Shown one piece after another: positions 27,475 to 36,391 of a DNA stretch of 63,716 nucleotides. Within the stretch, counting starts at the first letter, position 1, and each line of letters begins with the position of its first letter. The notes beneath the pieces were generated by a model. The model was given only the letters and a program-made list of their open reading frames with translations, did no database searches and was not told where the DNA came from. The position numbers and the translations under genes were made by a program. The stretch comes from Hymenobacter rubripertinctus (GTDB lineage: Bacteria; Bacteroidota; Bacteroidia; Cytophagales; Hymenobacteraceae), in contig NZ_QYCN01000019.1 in the NCBI RefSeq assembly GCF_003583925.1, positions 16,609 through 80,324 of the forward strand. Reading direction: 5' to 3'.

Positions 27475-27569
27475 CGTTTTTCGTTGCTCGTTTTTCGTTT
27501 TTCGCCCACGGAACAACAATAAGGCGACAACCTAAACGAGGAGCGAAAAACGAGCAACGAAAAGCCAAA
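27475..27569. repeat. heptamer inverted arrays between ruvA stop and sprA start
   Basis: Left arm from 27475 reads CGTTTTT, CGTTGCT, CGTTTTT, CGTTTTT, CGCCCAC in strict 7-bp register. Right arm reads GCGAAAA, ACGAGCA, ACGAAAA, GCCAAAA from 27542. A 20-bp segment (27478-27497) is the exact complement of 27544-27563. Confidence 0.85.
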
Positions 27570-27574
27570 AACGC

Positions 27575-28180
27575 CTAATTAGACTTAAGAGCGAATTTAA
27601 TCAATTCCTCTGCCGTCAGGTCGTTGCCGTGCTTGCGCTGGGCCTGGTCGAGTGATTTCTCGGCGGCGGCCCGGGCGAAGCCCAGCATCACTAAGGCTGC
27701 TAACGCTTCCGCGCGGCTGGTATTGTGTGCCTTGGCCAGCGGCACGGTATCAATGCCCGCTTTGGCCAGCAATTCGTCCTTGCGCAGCTTGTCTTTAAGC
27801 TCCAGAATCACGCGCTGGGCCGTTTTGGGACCAACGCCCTTGATGCTTTGAATGGCGCGCACATCTTCGCTCACAATAGCCTGGCGGATTTCGCCCACCG
27901 ACATCGACGACACCATCACGATGCCCGTGCCCGGCCCGATACCCGACACCGAAATCAGCTGCATGAACAGGGCCTTTTCGTTGGGGTCGAGAAAGCCATA
28001 CAGCGTCTGCCCGTCCTCCTTGATGTGCTGGTAGGTGTAGAGCTTGATTTTTTCCTCTTCGGCCGGCAGCTTGGAATACGTAGCCAGCGAAATCCGGATT
28101 TCGTAGCCGATGCCGTTTACATCCAGTATAGCCTGAGCCGGGTCTTTATAAGCGAGTTTGCCGTCAACGTAAGCAATCAT
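27575..28180 (-). CDS. ruvA: Holliday junction helicase subunit RuvA
   Basis: A 201-aa protein that binds four-way DNA junctions as a tetramer and loads the RuvB motor. MIAYVDGKLAYK opens the N-terminal OB domain; the two helix-hairpin-helix motifs are ISVSGIGPGTG and IQSIKGVGPKTAQRVILELKDKL; the C-terminal RuvB-binding domain starts at about 150 (RAEALAALVMLGFARAAAEKSL). The ATG at 28180 is used; the longer frame to 28360 only covers intergenic sequence. Lies upstream of sprA. Confidence 0.96.
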   Translation of the reverse strand: MIAYVDGKLAYKDPAQAILDVNGIGYEIRISLATYSKLPAEEEKIKLYTYQHIKEDGQTLYGFLDPNEKALFMQLISVSGIGPGTGIVMVSSMSVGEIRQAIVSEDVRAIQSIKGVGPKTAQRVILELKDKLRKDELLAKAGIDTVPLAKAHNTSRAEALAALVMLGFARAAAEKSLDQAQRKHGNDLTAEELIKFALKSN

Positions 28181-28352
28181 GCGTGGGGGGGGAGTTGGGA
28201 AAGTAGCGGAGAAACCAGCGCAACGCCGGAGCCACGGGTTTTGTGCCAAGTTACACACTCCTTTCGACCTAGATGATGAACGGATGAAGGGACAGATTCT
28301 GAACGGGTAGCAAGCAGCGTGGCGGCCAATGCAGGAAAGATCCCAAAAAAAG

Positions 28353-28451
28353 AACGTCATTCCGAGCGGAGCGAGGAATCTGGCGTGCTGTCGTTGAAAT
28401 GTTCATACAACGACAGCACGCCAGATTCCTCGCTCCGCTCGGAATGACGTT
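28353..28451. repeat. 44-bp perfect inverted repeat with 11-base loop
   Basis: 28353-28396 is exactly complementary to 28408-28451. The stem contains GTCATTCCGAGCGGAGCGAGG, a phrase I associate with dispersed repeats in several bacterial genomes, from memory only. It lies between the maeB stop and ruvA. It may also work as a terminator for maeB. Confidence 0.9.
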
Positions 28452-28466
28452 TCTCCTAGGCGCTAA

Positions 28467-30743
28467 CTACAACCCTTTGCCGCCGGGTTGCTGGGCATCT
28501 ACCACGGCAATAGCGGCCATGTGCACAATTTCGCGGATGGAAGCGCCAAGTTGCAGGATGTGTACCGGTTTGCGCATGCCCATCAGCACCGGCCCGATGG
28601 CTTCCGCCCCCCCGATTTCCTGGAGCACCTTGTAGGCAATGTTGCCGCTGATAACGTTCGGGAAAATGAGGGTGTTGGCCCCGCCCTTGGCCGCCAGCTC
28701 CGAAAAGGGGTACTGCTCGCGCAGCAGCTCGGCGTTGAGGGCCGTGTTGGCCTGCATTTCGCCGTCCAGTACCAGGTCGGGGTAGCGCTGCTTGGCCAGC
28801 TCGGTGGCGCGGCGGGCCTTGTCGGGCAGCTCGCCGGGGTTGGAGCCGAAGTTGGAGTAGCTGATGACGGCCACCCGGGGCTCGGTGTCGAAGAACTTCA
28901 CGGCGTTGGCCGTCAGGCCGATAATGCCCACCATATCCTCGGCCGACGGGTCGATATTAACGGTGGTATCGGCGAAGAAGAACGGCCCCTTTTTGTGCTG
29001 AATGATGTACATGGAGGCCACCCGCTTGGTGCCCTCGGCCACGCCAATCACCTGCAACGAGGGCATGATGGACTTGCCGTAGTCCTTGCTCAGACCGGTG
29101 ATAAAGGCGTCGGCCGCGCCGGTTTCCAGCATCATGGAGCCGAAGTAATTCCGCTCACGCAGCAACCGGCGGCCCTCATACAGCGTGATGCCCCGGCGCT
29201 GCCGCTTTTGGTAGAACAGCTCGGCATACTCCTCGCGCTTGGCCTCTTCCCGGATAATGTCGATAATCTCGCAGCCCTCTAGGTCCAGCGACGTTTCGGC
29301 CGCAATGCGCTCGATCTTGTTGCGGTTGCCCAGCAAAATGGGGAAAGCAATACCCTCCTCGCGCAGAATCTGGGCCGCCTTGAGCGTTTTGTAGTTGTCG
29401 CCCTCGGCAAACACCACCCGCTTGGGGTTGCTGCGGGCCGCCGACGTGATGCGGTTCATCAGCTTCTGGTTCACGCCCAGCCGCGCCCGGATATCGTCCT
29501 CGTAGCCGGCCCAGTCCGTAATGTGGACCCGAGCCACGCCGCTTTCCATGGCCGCCCGGGCCACGGCCGGGCTCACGGTGGTAATCAGGCGCGGGTCGAG
29601 GGGCTTAGGAATGAGGTAGGTGCGGCCGAAGCTGAGCGTGTTGTCGCCGTAGGCCCGGTTCACCATCTCGGGCACGGCCTCCTTGGCCAGGTCCGAAAGG
29701 GCCTTCACGGCGGCTAGCTTCATCTCCTCGTTGATTTCGGTGGCCCGCACGTCCAGTGCGCCCCGGAAAATGTAGGGGAAGCCCAGCACGTTGTTCACCT
29801 GGTTGGGGTGGTCGGTGCGGCCGGTGGCCATAATCAGGTCGGCGCGGGTGGCCATGGCCAGCTCGTAGGGAATTTCCGGATCGGGGTTGGCCAGGGCAAA
29901 TACGATGGGGTCCTGGGCCATTTTCAGCAGCCACTCGGGAACCAGCACGTTGCCGGCCGAGAGGCCCAGGAACATATCGGCCCCATCAAGGGCTTCGGCC
30001 ATCGTGGAAATCGGCCGCTCGGTGGCGAAGAACAGTTGCATGTCGGCCAGGTCGGTGCGCCGGGGCGTGATGAGGCCGTCCTTGTCGAAGACCACCACAT
30101 TCTCGCGCTTCAGGCCCAGAGCCAAGTACAGGCGCAGGCAGGAAATGGCGGCCGCGCCGGCCCCACTCACCACCAGCTGAATCTCCTCAATCTTCTTGCC
30201 CACCACTTCCAACGCGTTCAGCAGGGCGGCCGACGAGATGATGGCCGTCCCGTGCTGGTCGTCGTGCATGAGCGGGATGTTCATCTGCTCGCGCAGGGCC
30301 GTTTCAATCCGGAAGCACTCGGGGGCCTTGATGTCTTCGAGGTTGATGCCACCGAACGTGGGCTCCAGCGACTTCACGATGCGGATGAACTCGTCGGGGT
30401 CGGTGGCGTCAATCTCAATATCGAAGCAGTCGATGCCTGCGAATTTCTTGAACAGCACGCCCTTGCCCTCCATCACCGGCTTGGAGGCGTCGGGCCCGAT
30501 GTTGCCCAGGCCCAGCACGGCCGTACCGTTGCTGATAACGCCCACCAGGTTGCCCTTGGCCGTGTACTTGTACACGGCATCCTTGTCGGCGGCAATTTCC
30601 TTGCAGGGCTCGGCCACACCCGGCGAGTAGGCCAGGGCCAGATCGAGCTGGGTACTGACGGGCTTGGTGGGTACCACTTCAATTTTGCCGGCGGGCGTGC
30701 GGGAGTGGTAATCGAGGGCGTCCTGTTTATTTATCTTGAGCAT
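28467..30743 (-). CDS. maeB: NADP-dependent malic enzyme with phosphotransacetylase-like C-domain (MaeB type)
   Basis: A 758-aa enzyme converting malate to pyruvate, CO2 and NADPH. The N-terminal malic domain has [46 protein letters not shown] and [19 protein letters not shown]; the NAD(P)-binding part has [20 protein letters not shown]. From about residue 430 a phosphate acetyltransferase-like domain follows ([46 protein letters not shown]), which in this family is thought to be regulatory. Start ATG at 30743 is preferred over the frame to 30830. Single-gene unit. Confidence 0.95.
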   Translation of the reverse strand: MLKINKQDALDYHSRTPAGKIEVVPTKPVSTQLDLALAYSPGVAEPCKEIAADKDAVYKYTAKGNLVGVISNGTAVLGLGNIGPDASKPVMEGKGVLFKKFAGIDCFDIEIDATDPDEFIRIVKSLEPTFGGINLEDIKAPECFRIETALREQMNIPLMHDDQHGTAIISSAALLNALEVVGKKIEEIQLVVSGAGAAAISCLRLYLALGLKRENVVVFDKDGLITPRRTDLADMQLFFATERPISTMAEALDGADMFLGLSAGNVLVPEWLLKMAQDPIVFALANPDPEIPYELAMATRADLIMATGRTDHPNQVNNVLGFPYIFRGALDVRATEINEEMKLAAVKALSDLAKEAVPEMVNRAYGDNTLSFGRTYLIPKPLDPRLITTVSPAVARAAMESGVARVHITDWAGYEDDIRARLGVNQKLMNRITSAARSNPKRVVFAEGDNYKTLKAAQILREEGIAFPILLGNRNKIERIAAETSLDLEGCEIIDIIREEAKREEYAELFYQKRQRRGITLYEGRRLLRERNYFGSMMLETGAADAFITGLSKDYGKSIMPSLQVIGVAEGTKRVASMYIIQHKKGPFFFADTTVNIDPSAEDMVGIIGLTANAVKFFDTEPRVAVISYSNFGSNPGELPDKARRATELAKQRYPDLVLDGEMQANTALNAELLREQYPFSELAAKGGANTLIFPNVISGNIAYKVLQEIGGAEAIGPVLMGMRKPVHILQLGASIREIVHMAAIAVVDAQQPGGKGL

Positions 30744-30812
30744 GAGGCGGGGCAATGGTTGAGCTTCCGAAAAAAGGTCAAGGAAGCAAGATGCGGCAAA
30801 ATGAGCCAGCTT

Positions 30813-30820
30813 CAAAGGTA
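30813..30820 (-). promoter_or_regulatory. -7 box for maeB
   Basis: Minus-strand TACCTTTG, 69 bp before the start codon. The terminator of the upstream gene occupies the -33 side. Confidence 0.5.
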
Positions 30821-30830
30821 CACGCCCCAC

Positions 30831-30882
30831 CCGGAACCGAAAAGCCCCGAACCGGGCAGGGTTTGGGGCTTTTCGGTTCCGG
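30831..30882 (-). terminator. 18-bp perfect hairpin after the lipoprotein gene
   Basis: CCGGAACCGAAAAGCCCC pairs perfectly with 30865-30882 around a 16-base loop. TTTT is within the arms. It ends the gene stopping at 30902. Confidence 0.8.
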
Positions 30883-30901
30883 GGAATAGGAGCAGCGGAC
30901 G

Positions 30902-31525
30902 CTACGGGAGCAGTGGAATTTCCTGGAAGCTGCCGTGCACCCGCAAGTCGCCCAAGCGACGCGAATCGGGGTTGGAGTCGAAATTGGGCCGGAACGTGAA
31001 GACGTCGCGGATGCCGGCCGCCTTGATTTCGTAAGTACCGCTGATAAGTTGCCGGGCAGCGTCGTAGGCCGTGATGATGAAGGAGCCGCTCAGCTGGTTT
31101 AGGTTGCTGGCTACGTAATTGTCCGTGTTTTCCTTGATGGAACTGTAGCGAAAGAAGGTAGTCTGCACGTCGCCCTTGCTGGCATCGGGCTGGGAAGCCA
31201 ACGAGTAAGTGCCAACCAGGCCAGGCTTTTGCTGGCTTTTAGCCAGCACGAATACCACTTTATCGGAAGGCCCGACAGCAGGAAATGTATTGTTGAGCGT
31301 CAGGGTAAGCCGGTCGGAAGCTAGTTGTCCGGTTGGCTTATCAGCCAAGTAGCTTACCGAGCGCCCGTCGGCAGAGCCGGCGTATTCAAAGAACACATTC
31401 AGGGTGGCGGCCTGAATGTGCGTCGCCGCAACGGGTTCTGGAGTAGGGTCGCAGTCTTTGCTGCAGGAAGTGCCCAGCAGCGAAGTCGTGAGCATAGAAG
31501 CGAATAGTAGGATACGGGGTGACAT
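30902..31525 (-). CDS. lipoprotein of unknown function, DUF6252-like shape
   Basis: A 207-aa lipoprotein. MSPRILLFASMLTTSLLGTSC is a signal with lipobox ending in Cys21. The mature part has alternating strands (LTLTLNNTFPAVG, TYSLASQPD, FFRYSS) and near the end LSGSFIITAYDAARQLISGTYEI then a final strand LRVHGSFQEIPL. This ending (a segment LISGTYE followed by GSF) resembles small Bacteroidota lipoproteins grouped as DUF6252, an impression only. The next gene upstream (31808) has the same plan, so the two look like diverged duplicates. Confidence 0.72.
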   Translation of the reverse strand: MSPRILLFASMLTTSLLGTSCSKDCDPTPEPVAATHIQAATLNVFFEYAGSADGRSVSYLADKPTGQLASDRLTLTLNNTFPAVGPSDKVVFVLAKSQQKPGLVGTYSLASQPDASKGDVQTTFFRYSSIKENTDNYVASNLNQLSGSFIITAYDAARQLISGTYEIKAAGIRDVFTFRPNFDSNPDSRRLGDLRVHGSFQEIPLLP

Positions 31526-31680
31526 AAGCGGGGAAGTTGAGATTAGGGGATAACAGGCGGTTCGTAACAACCGTGCCAAAACGAGCAAAAAAAGTTCCGT
31601 TTAACTGGTTTTATATTTACAAATCAAATAACAGGGTTCTTATCGTAGGGGATACTGTTGGCGAATTGGTTTTAAGCCAT

Positions 31681-31704
31681 TGCGAGCGGAATCAATCGCT
31701 CGCA
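31681..31704 (-). terminator. 8-bp hairpin after the second lipoprotein gene
   Basis: TGCGAGCG pairs with CGCTCGCA around eight bases; on the minus strand AAAACC follows rather than a T-tract. Weak candidate. Confidence 0.35.
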
Positions 31705-31807
31705 GGCGGCCTGACGCGTCTGGGCTAAGGGCACTTCGTTTACGTGGTCGTTTGTTAAGTTGAAGCAAAACTAAGCGAAAAGAAAGCTATGCCCCTTTTT
31801 TGTGGTG

Positions 31808-32461
31808 TTAGCGGGTGAGAAGCAAATCGGTGAAAGTGCCTTTGATGGTGGCATTCACCCGGTCGGGAGCGGGCAAGCTGCCAAGCTGGTACACTGGATG
31901 AGGGATGCTGGTGAGCCTGAGTTCGTAGTTGCCGCTGATTGCCTTATGTTGCTGGCTGTATTTGGTAACCGTAATGGTGCCCGAGTAGGTGGTATTGCTG
32001 CTTCGATAGCTCATCGAAGTTGTGCCAGGATCGGTGCCGTAGCGCCGTCCGTAGCGGTATTCGAAAGAGGCTCCGGCCGGAACCAGGGGGTAAACTCCCG
32101 TGCCGGCCGTAGTGAGTTGAGCCGTTGGAATACTAAACGAAAGCGTTTCAAAATCCTTCGCGCCAGGGTCTGCTCCTGGGCCGGCCACCAGCAAGTCGGG
32201 TTTCGGCGAGAGCAGAACGGTCAGGCCCGCAGGCAGGCGTTGTGCCTGATAGCTGACGCCGGAAGCGGGATACGTTTGGCTGATACCGGTGTCACCAGCG
32301 GCAGTGGTGAACTGGCGGCTGAAATCGAACAGGGCGGGCTGGGGCTCTGCCTCCTGAATCACCGGGATGGCAGTTTCCTTCTGACAGCCGGTGGTACCCA
32401 CCAACAGACCGCAGCTAGTGACTAAGTAAGCAAGAAAGGGAAGGCGGATGTGCGTTTTCAT
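31808..32461 (-). CDS. lipoprotein of unknown function, paralogue of the 30902 gene
   Basis: A 217-aa lipoprotein. MKTHIRLPFLAYLVTSCGLLVGTTGC ends in a lipobox with Cys26. The body carries LTVLLSPKPDLLVAG, TLSFSIPTAQLTT and TGVYPLVPAG, then YSGTITVTKYSQQHKAISGNYELRLTS and a last strand VNATIKGTFTDLLL. The order of features and the terminal SGNYEL/GTF pattern match the neighbour at 30902. No enzyme motif is visible. Probably periplasmic-side or surface lipoprotein. Confidence 0.7.
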   Translation of the reverse strand: MKTHIRLPFLAYLVTSCGLLVGTTGCQKETAIPVIQEAEPQPALFDFSRQFTTAAGDTGISQTYPASGVSYQAQRLPAGLTVLLSPKPDLLVAGPGADPGAKDFETLSFSIPTAQLTTAGTGVYPLVPAGASFEYRYGRRYGTDPGTTSMSYRSSNTTYSGTITVTKYSQQHKAISGNYELRLTSIPHPVYQLGSLPAPDRVNATIKGTFTDLLLTR

Positions 32462-32539
32462 AACGTGACAGAATGAAGGGTTAGTGGGTAACGGGCTGAC
32501 CAGCCCAGCCATTAGGGGGTTGCATGCTCCTGAAATTAA

Positions 32540-32561
32540 AAGTGCCCCAGTAGGGGCACTT
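32540..32561 (-). terminator. intrinsic terminator after the lytic transglycosylase gene
   Basis: AAGTGCCCC pairs with GGGGCACTT around AGTA. On the minus strand TTTTAATTT follows. Confidence 0.8.
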
Positions 32562-32605
32562 CAGAATTATAGGGTCATTACGTCCCGGATAAGCACATAA
32601 TGCGG

Positions 32606-34585
32606 TTAGCTCTTCACAATCAGCTTCTGGCCGGGCTTCACGGCGTCGGATTGCAGGTGGTTGAGTTCCCGGAGCTTTTCCACTGTCAGGCCCTGATAGC
32701 GGCGCGAGATGTTATAGAGCGTATCACCGGGCTGCACCAGATGGAGCTGGGGCGCGGGCGGCACCACCAAAGCAGTTGGTGCCGGAACCGGGCGGGCGGC
32801 GCGGCGTACCGGAGCCTGGGCGGCCGCAGCCACTTCGCGGGTGGCTTCGGCCAAATCTTCGGCGGCTTCGGTAGCGGCGCGCAGGCTGAGCGTCTGGCCG
32901 GGCTGGAGCACATAGCTAGTGAGCTGGTTCCAGGCTTTCAGCTGCGCAATGGTCAGTCCGTTGGCCGTGGCGATTTTCTCCAGGAAGTCTCCCGGCAGCA
33001 CCACGTAGGTTGCCGGTACCGAGTCATCGGCGGCAGCCAGTGTCTCTGCGGGCGCTACCCGGCTACCATTCCGGGCCGACGACCGGGGTTGCGGGCGAGG
33101 CGGGGCCACCGCCACAGTTTCCGGGGCAGTGGCGGGCACCTCGGCCGGTGGGGCCGGTTTGCTGGCGGCTACGCGCTCCGGGGCCACAACGGGCCGGGGC
33201 AGCGCGGGCGCGGCGGCTACGCTGCCCGTAGCGGCGGCAGGCTCCGGCGGCAGTGCTACGAACACCACGAGCTGCCGACGGCCCGCCAGGGAGGCGCTTT
33301 TACCCAACTCGTTCCAGCGGCGCACTTGGGCACTACTCACATCGTAGCGCGCCGCCACGGAGGCTACGGTTTCGCCCTGTTTCACCGTGTGGCGCACGCG
33401 GCGGAAGCGCGGCGACGCGTCGTGCACCGGCTCGCGCGGGGCCGCGTCGGCCACCAGGCTGCGGCCCGGGAAAGCCCTGACTCCGTTCAGGGCCACGGCG
33501 CGCGGAGCCAGTGGCCGGGGCAAATCGGCCACCGGCTGGCAGTAAGCAAACAGCGTGTGGCGGTCGGCAACGGCCAGGGCCGGACGGGCGGCGGCGGGCA
33601 GGAGCAGGGTGTAATTCCGGTAGCCGGCCGGCAGGTAGGGCTTGCGCAGCTCCGGATTCAGGCGCAGGAGTGCCAGCGAATCGTCGTAGCCGCAGGCCCG
33701 GGCCAGCCGGGTGAGGTCGAAGGCCCGGCCGCCGAGCTGGAGCGTATCCATCACCTGCGCATACTGGTACTTGAGCGTGGGAGCGTGCAGCTGGTGGGCC
33801 TGGGCGTACTTCATGGTGTACAGCAGGGCCGTGAAGGTGGGCACGTAGTTGCGGGTTTCGGCCGGCAAACTCGAATGCACTTCCCAGTAGGTGCTTTTGC
33901 CCGTCTTGCGCATTACCCGCTGCATGTTGCCCGCGCCCCAGTTGTAGGCGGCCAGCACCATTTCCCAGTCGTGGAACACGCCGTAGAGGTAGCGCAGGTG
34001 CTTGCAGGCGGCCTCAGTGGCCTTTTCGGGGTCCATGCGCTCATCTACCCAGTCGTCGCGGCGCAGGCGCAGGTCGTTGGCGGTAGGCCCCATGAACTGC
34101 CAGAGCCCCGTAGCTCCCACCCGCGATTTGGCGGTCGGAACCAGGGCCGACTCCACCACGGCCAGGTACTTGAGGTCGGTGGGCAGGTTGTACTTGGTGA
34201 GGTACTTCTCGAAGAGGGGGAAGTAGAGGTTCTCCCGCTCCAGCACCCGCTGGGTATAGGCCCGCTGGCGCTCGGTAAAGAGGCGTACAAAGGACAGCAC
34301 GTGGTTGTTGAACACGTGGGGTACATCGGTTTCCAGGCAGCCAATCCGGTCGCCCACCAGGTCGCGCAGCTCGGGCGCGGTGCGTAGCCAGGCCAGCCGC
34401 GCCGAGTCAGGAGCAGCGGGTACGGCAGCCAGCGAATCGGGCAGCAACTCCAGGCTCACACGGAGCGAGTCAGCGGAGCCGGGGGCTTGCGGGGGCAGGT
34501 TGGGGCGCACTTGAGCCTCGGCGGAGCGGGCCAGCAGGGCGGCCAGTAAAACGGGAACTGCGGCCCGCATCAGCTTCTTCTTCAT
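32606..34585 (-). CDS. mltD: membrane-bound lytic murein transglycosylase D-like, three LysM domains
   Basis: A 659-aa periplasmic enzyme that cleaves the MurNAc-GlcNAc bond of peptidoglycan with formation of 1,6-anhydro ends. Signal peptide ...LLARSAEA before Gln. The SLT domain covers about residues 130-260: the catalytic Glu145 is in LAVVESALVP, followed by GATGLWQFMGPTA, MDPEKATEAACKHLRYL and LAAYNWGAGNM. LysM domains lie at about 399-443, 527-568 and 615-657 and tether the enzyme to glycan strands; they are joined by Pro/Ala-rich linkers. It lacks a lipobox, so the symbol reflects domain layout rather than proven anchoring. A -7 box lies 72 bp upstream. Confidence 0.9.
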   Translation of the reverse strand: MKKKLMRAAVPVLLAALLARSAEAQVRPNLPPQAPGSADSLRVSLELLPDSLAAVPAAPDSARLAWLRTAPELRDLVGDRIGCLETDVPHVFNNHVLSFVRLFTERQRAYTQRVLERENLYFPLFEKYLTKYNLPTDLKYLAVVESALVPTAKSRVGATGLWQFMGPTANDLRLRRDDWVDERMDPEKATEAACKHLRYLYGVFHDWEMVLAAYNWGAGNMQRVMRKTGKSTYWEVHSSLPAETRNYVPTFTALLYTMKYAQAHQLHAPTLKYQYAQVMDTLQLGGRAFDLTRLARACGYDDSLALLRLNPELRKPYLPAGYRNYTLLLPAAARPALAVADRHTLFAYCQPVADLPRPLAPRAVALNGVRAFPGRSLVADAAPREPVHDASPRFRRVRHTVKQGETVASVAARYDVSSAQVRRWNELGKSASLAGRRQLVVFVALPPEPAAATGSVAAAPALPRPVVAPERVAASKPAPPAEVPATAPETVAVAPPRPQPRSSARNGSRVAPAETLAAADDSVPATYVVLPGDFLEKIATANGLTIAQLKAWNQLTSYVLQPGQTLSLRAATEAAEDLAEATREVAAAAQAPVRRAARPVPAPTALVVPPAPQLHLVQPGDTLYNISRRYQGLTVEKLRELNHLQSDAVKPGQKLIVKS

Positions 34586-34656
34586 CTTACTTGCTTAGGA
34601 AAGAAGGCCGGTAAGCCAAAGACGCAAAACGCTGAGCCTGAGCCCAGCGTGTTTAC

Positions 34657-34664
34657 CAAAAATA
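34657..34664 (-). promoter_or_regulatory. -7 box upstream of the lytic transglycosylase gene
   Basis: Minus-strand TATTTTTG fits TAnnTTTG. No -33 TTG at 19 bp. Confidence 0.4.
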
Positions 34665-34733
34665 GCACGGATTATCAGAAAAGCCAGCGCCGGTACTCCC
34701 GGCCAGCCAACCGGGCGGGCGAAACAGCGCAGA

Positions 34734-34822
34734 AGTCGGTTGCGGCATGGGCAGAGTGCGCAACCCCCGTCAGCAGAATCAGCTACCGCCGGCCACTCGC
34801 TCCGCCCATGCCGCAACGGACT
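34734..34822. repeat. 23-bp inverted repeat between gatA stop and mltD start
   Basis: 34734-34756 is complementary to 34800-34822 at 21 of 23 positions, core GTTGCGGCATGGGC. Spacer 43 bp. No heptamer period is seen in these arms. Confidence 0.8.
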
Positions 34823-34837
34823 TATCGGCCCTGCCGG

Positions 34838-36277
34838 CTACGCTACCTGCGGAGCCGACGCCTGGGTAAACGAACTGGCAAAGGCCAGCAGGTGCTCCTC
34901 GCGGAAGGCCCCACTCAGAATCTGGAGGCCGATGGGCAGGCCTTCGGAATCCTGGCCGTTGGGCACCGAAATGGCCGGTACGCCCGCCAACGAAGCCTGC
35001 ACCGTGAAAATATCGGCCAGGTACATGGCCAGCGTATCCTTGTTCACGTCGCCGATGCGGAAGGCCGTGGTGGGCGTGGTGGGCAGCACCAGAAAGTCGT
35101 AGTCGCGCAGCAGCTCATCGGTTTTCTCCTTGATAAGGCGGCGCACCCGCTGAGCCTTGGTGTAGTAGGCGTCGTAGTAGCTGGCCGAGAGCACGAAGGT
35201 GCCGAGCAGGATGCGGCGCTGCACCTCGGGACCGAAGCCCTGGGCGCGGGTTTTTTTATACAGCGACTCCAGGTCCGTCACGTCGGGGGCGCGGTAGCCG
35301 AACTTCACCCCGTCGTAGCGGCTCAGGTTGGAGCTGGCTTCGGCGGTGGTCAGGATGTAGTACGTGGGCACGATAAAGTCCAGGTAAGGGAACTCCACTC
35401 CCTCCACCAGATGGCCCTGGCCGCGCAACTGATCCAGCGCCCGTTCGGTGGCCGCCTTTATTTCGGGGTTCAGGCCCGGCCGCTCCAGGCAGTCCTGGAT
35501 GTAGCCGATGCGGTAGTGGGGCGCAGGCGCGAGCTGCTGGCTATAGGCCGGTACCGCGCGCTGACTCACGGTGCTGTCGAACTGGTCGGGGCCGGCCATC
35601 ACTTCCAGCAGCAGGGCCGCGTCTTCCACCGAACGCGTGAGCGTGCCAATCTGGTCGAACGACGAGGCGTAGGCAATCAGGCCGTAGCGGGAAATGCGCG
35701 AGTAGGTGGGCTTGAAGCCCACGATGCCGCAGAAAGCCGCCGGCTGCCGCACCGAGCCACCCGTGTCGGAGCCGATGGAAGCCAGGCACAGATCGGCCTG
35801 CACGGCCACCGCCGAGCCGCCCGAGGAGCCGCCGGGCACCCGGTCGGGGTCCAGCTCGTTGCGGGCCGGCCCGAAGTAGGACGTTTCGTTGGAGGCGCCC
35901 ATGGCAAACTCGTCGCAGTTCTGACGGCCGATGACAATGGCGTCTTCGTCGAGTAACCGCTGCACAGCCGTGCCCGTGAACAAGGACCTGAAGCCGTCGA
36001 GGATGCGGCTGCTGCTTTGCAGGGCATGGCCCTCGTAGGCCAGCACGTCCTTCAGGCCGATGACCATGCCCGCCAGCCGGCCGGCCGTACCGGCGGCCAG
36101 CTTGGCATCTACGGCGGCGGCCTGGGCCTGGGCTTCCTCGGGCCACACTTCCAGGAAGGCGTTGAGGTGCTGTTTGCGGCGGATGTTATCCAGATAATAC
36201 TCCACGAGCTGGCGGCAGGACGTGGTGCCTGCCGCCAGCTCGTGGCGAACTTCCGTGAGGGAGTTGAAGCGTCTCAA
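34838..36277 (-). CDS. gatA: aspartyl/glutamyl-tRNA amidotransferase subunit A
   Basis: A 479-aa amidase that releases ammonia from glutamine or asparagine for conversion of Glu-tRNA(Gln) or Asp-tRNA(Asn). The Ser-Ser-Lys triad is visible: Lys76 in GLKDV, cis-Ser in GGSSGGSA (about 151-152), and the nucleophile Ser175 in GSDTGGSVRQPA. The end region has RILLGTFVLSASYYDAYY and GLQILSGAFREEHLLAFA, typical for GatA. gatB and gatC are not in the window, which is common in this phylum. Preceded by the tat terminator, so it has its own promoter; a -7-like TATTTTCG is at 36322-36329 (minus). Confidence 0.94.
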   Translation of the reverse strand: MRRFNSLTEVRHELAAGTTSCRQLVEYYLDNIRRKQHLNAFLEVWPEEAQAQAAAVDAKLAAGTAGRLAGMVIGLKDVLAYEGHALQSSSRILDGFRSLFTGTAVQRLLDEDAIVIGRQNCDEFAMGASNETSYFGPARNELDPDRVPGGSSGGSAVAVQADLCLASIGSDTGGSVRQPAAFCGIVGFKPTYSRISRYGLIAYASSFDQIGTLTRSVEDAALLLEVMAGPDQFDSTVSQRAVPAYSQQLAPAPHYRIGYIQDCLERPGLNPEIKAATERALDQLRGQGHLVEGVEFPYLDFIVPTYYILTTAEASSNLSRYDGVKFGYRAPDVTDLESLYKKTRAQGFGPEVQRRILLGTFVLSASYYDAYYTKAQRVRRLIKEKTDELLRDYDFLVLPTTPTTAFRIGDVNKDTLAMYLADIFTVQASLAGVPAISVPNGQDSEGLPIGLQILSGAFREEHLLAFASSFTQASAPQVA

Positions 36278-36347
36278 GACGAAAAGATTAAGTACGAAGC
36301 CTGAAGTAAGGAGCAGTGCCGCGAAAATACGACTCCGGCGGGCAAAA

Positions 36348-36390
36348 AACAGAACCGCCGGTAGGTTTCGCTACCGGCGGTTCTGTTTTT
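36348..36390. terminator. 17-bp-stem terminator after the tat genes
   Basis: AACAGAACCGCCGGTAG pairs perfectly with 36371-36387 around GTTTCG. T-runs flank it on both strands, so it can work in both directions. On the minus strand it ends tatA transcription before gatA. Confidence 0.88.
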
Positions 36391-36391
36391 A

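Noticed and set aside
32600..34387. 595-codon plus-strand frame over the lytic transglycosylase gene
   Set aside because: Antisense shadow of SLT and LysM domains.
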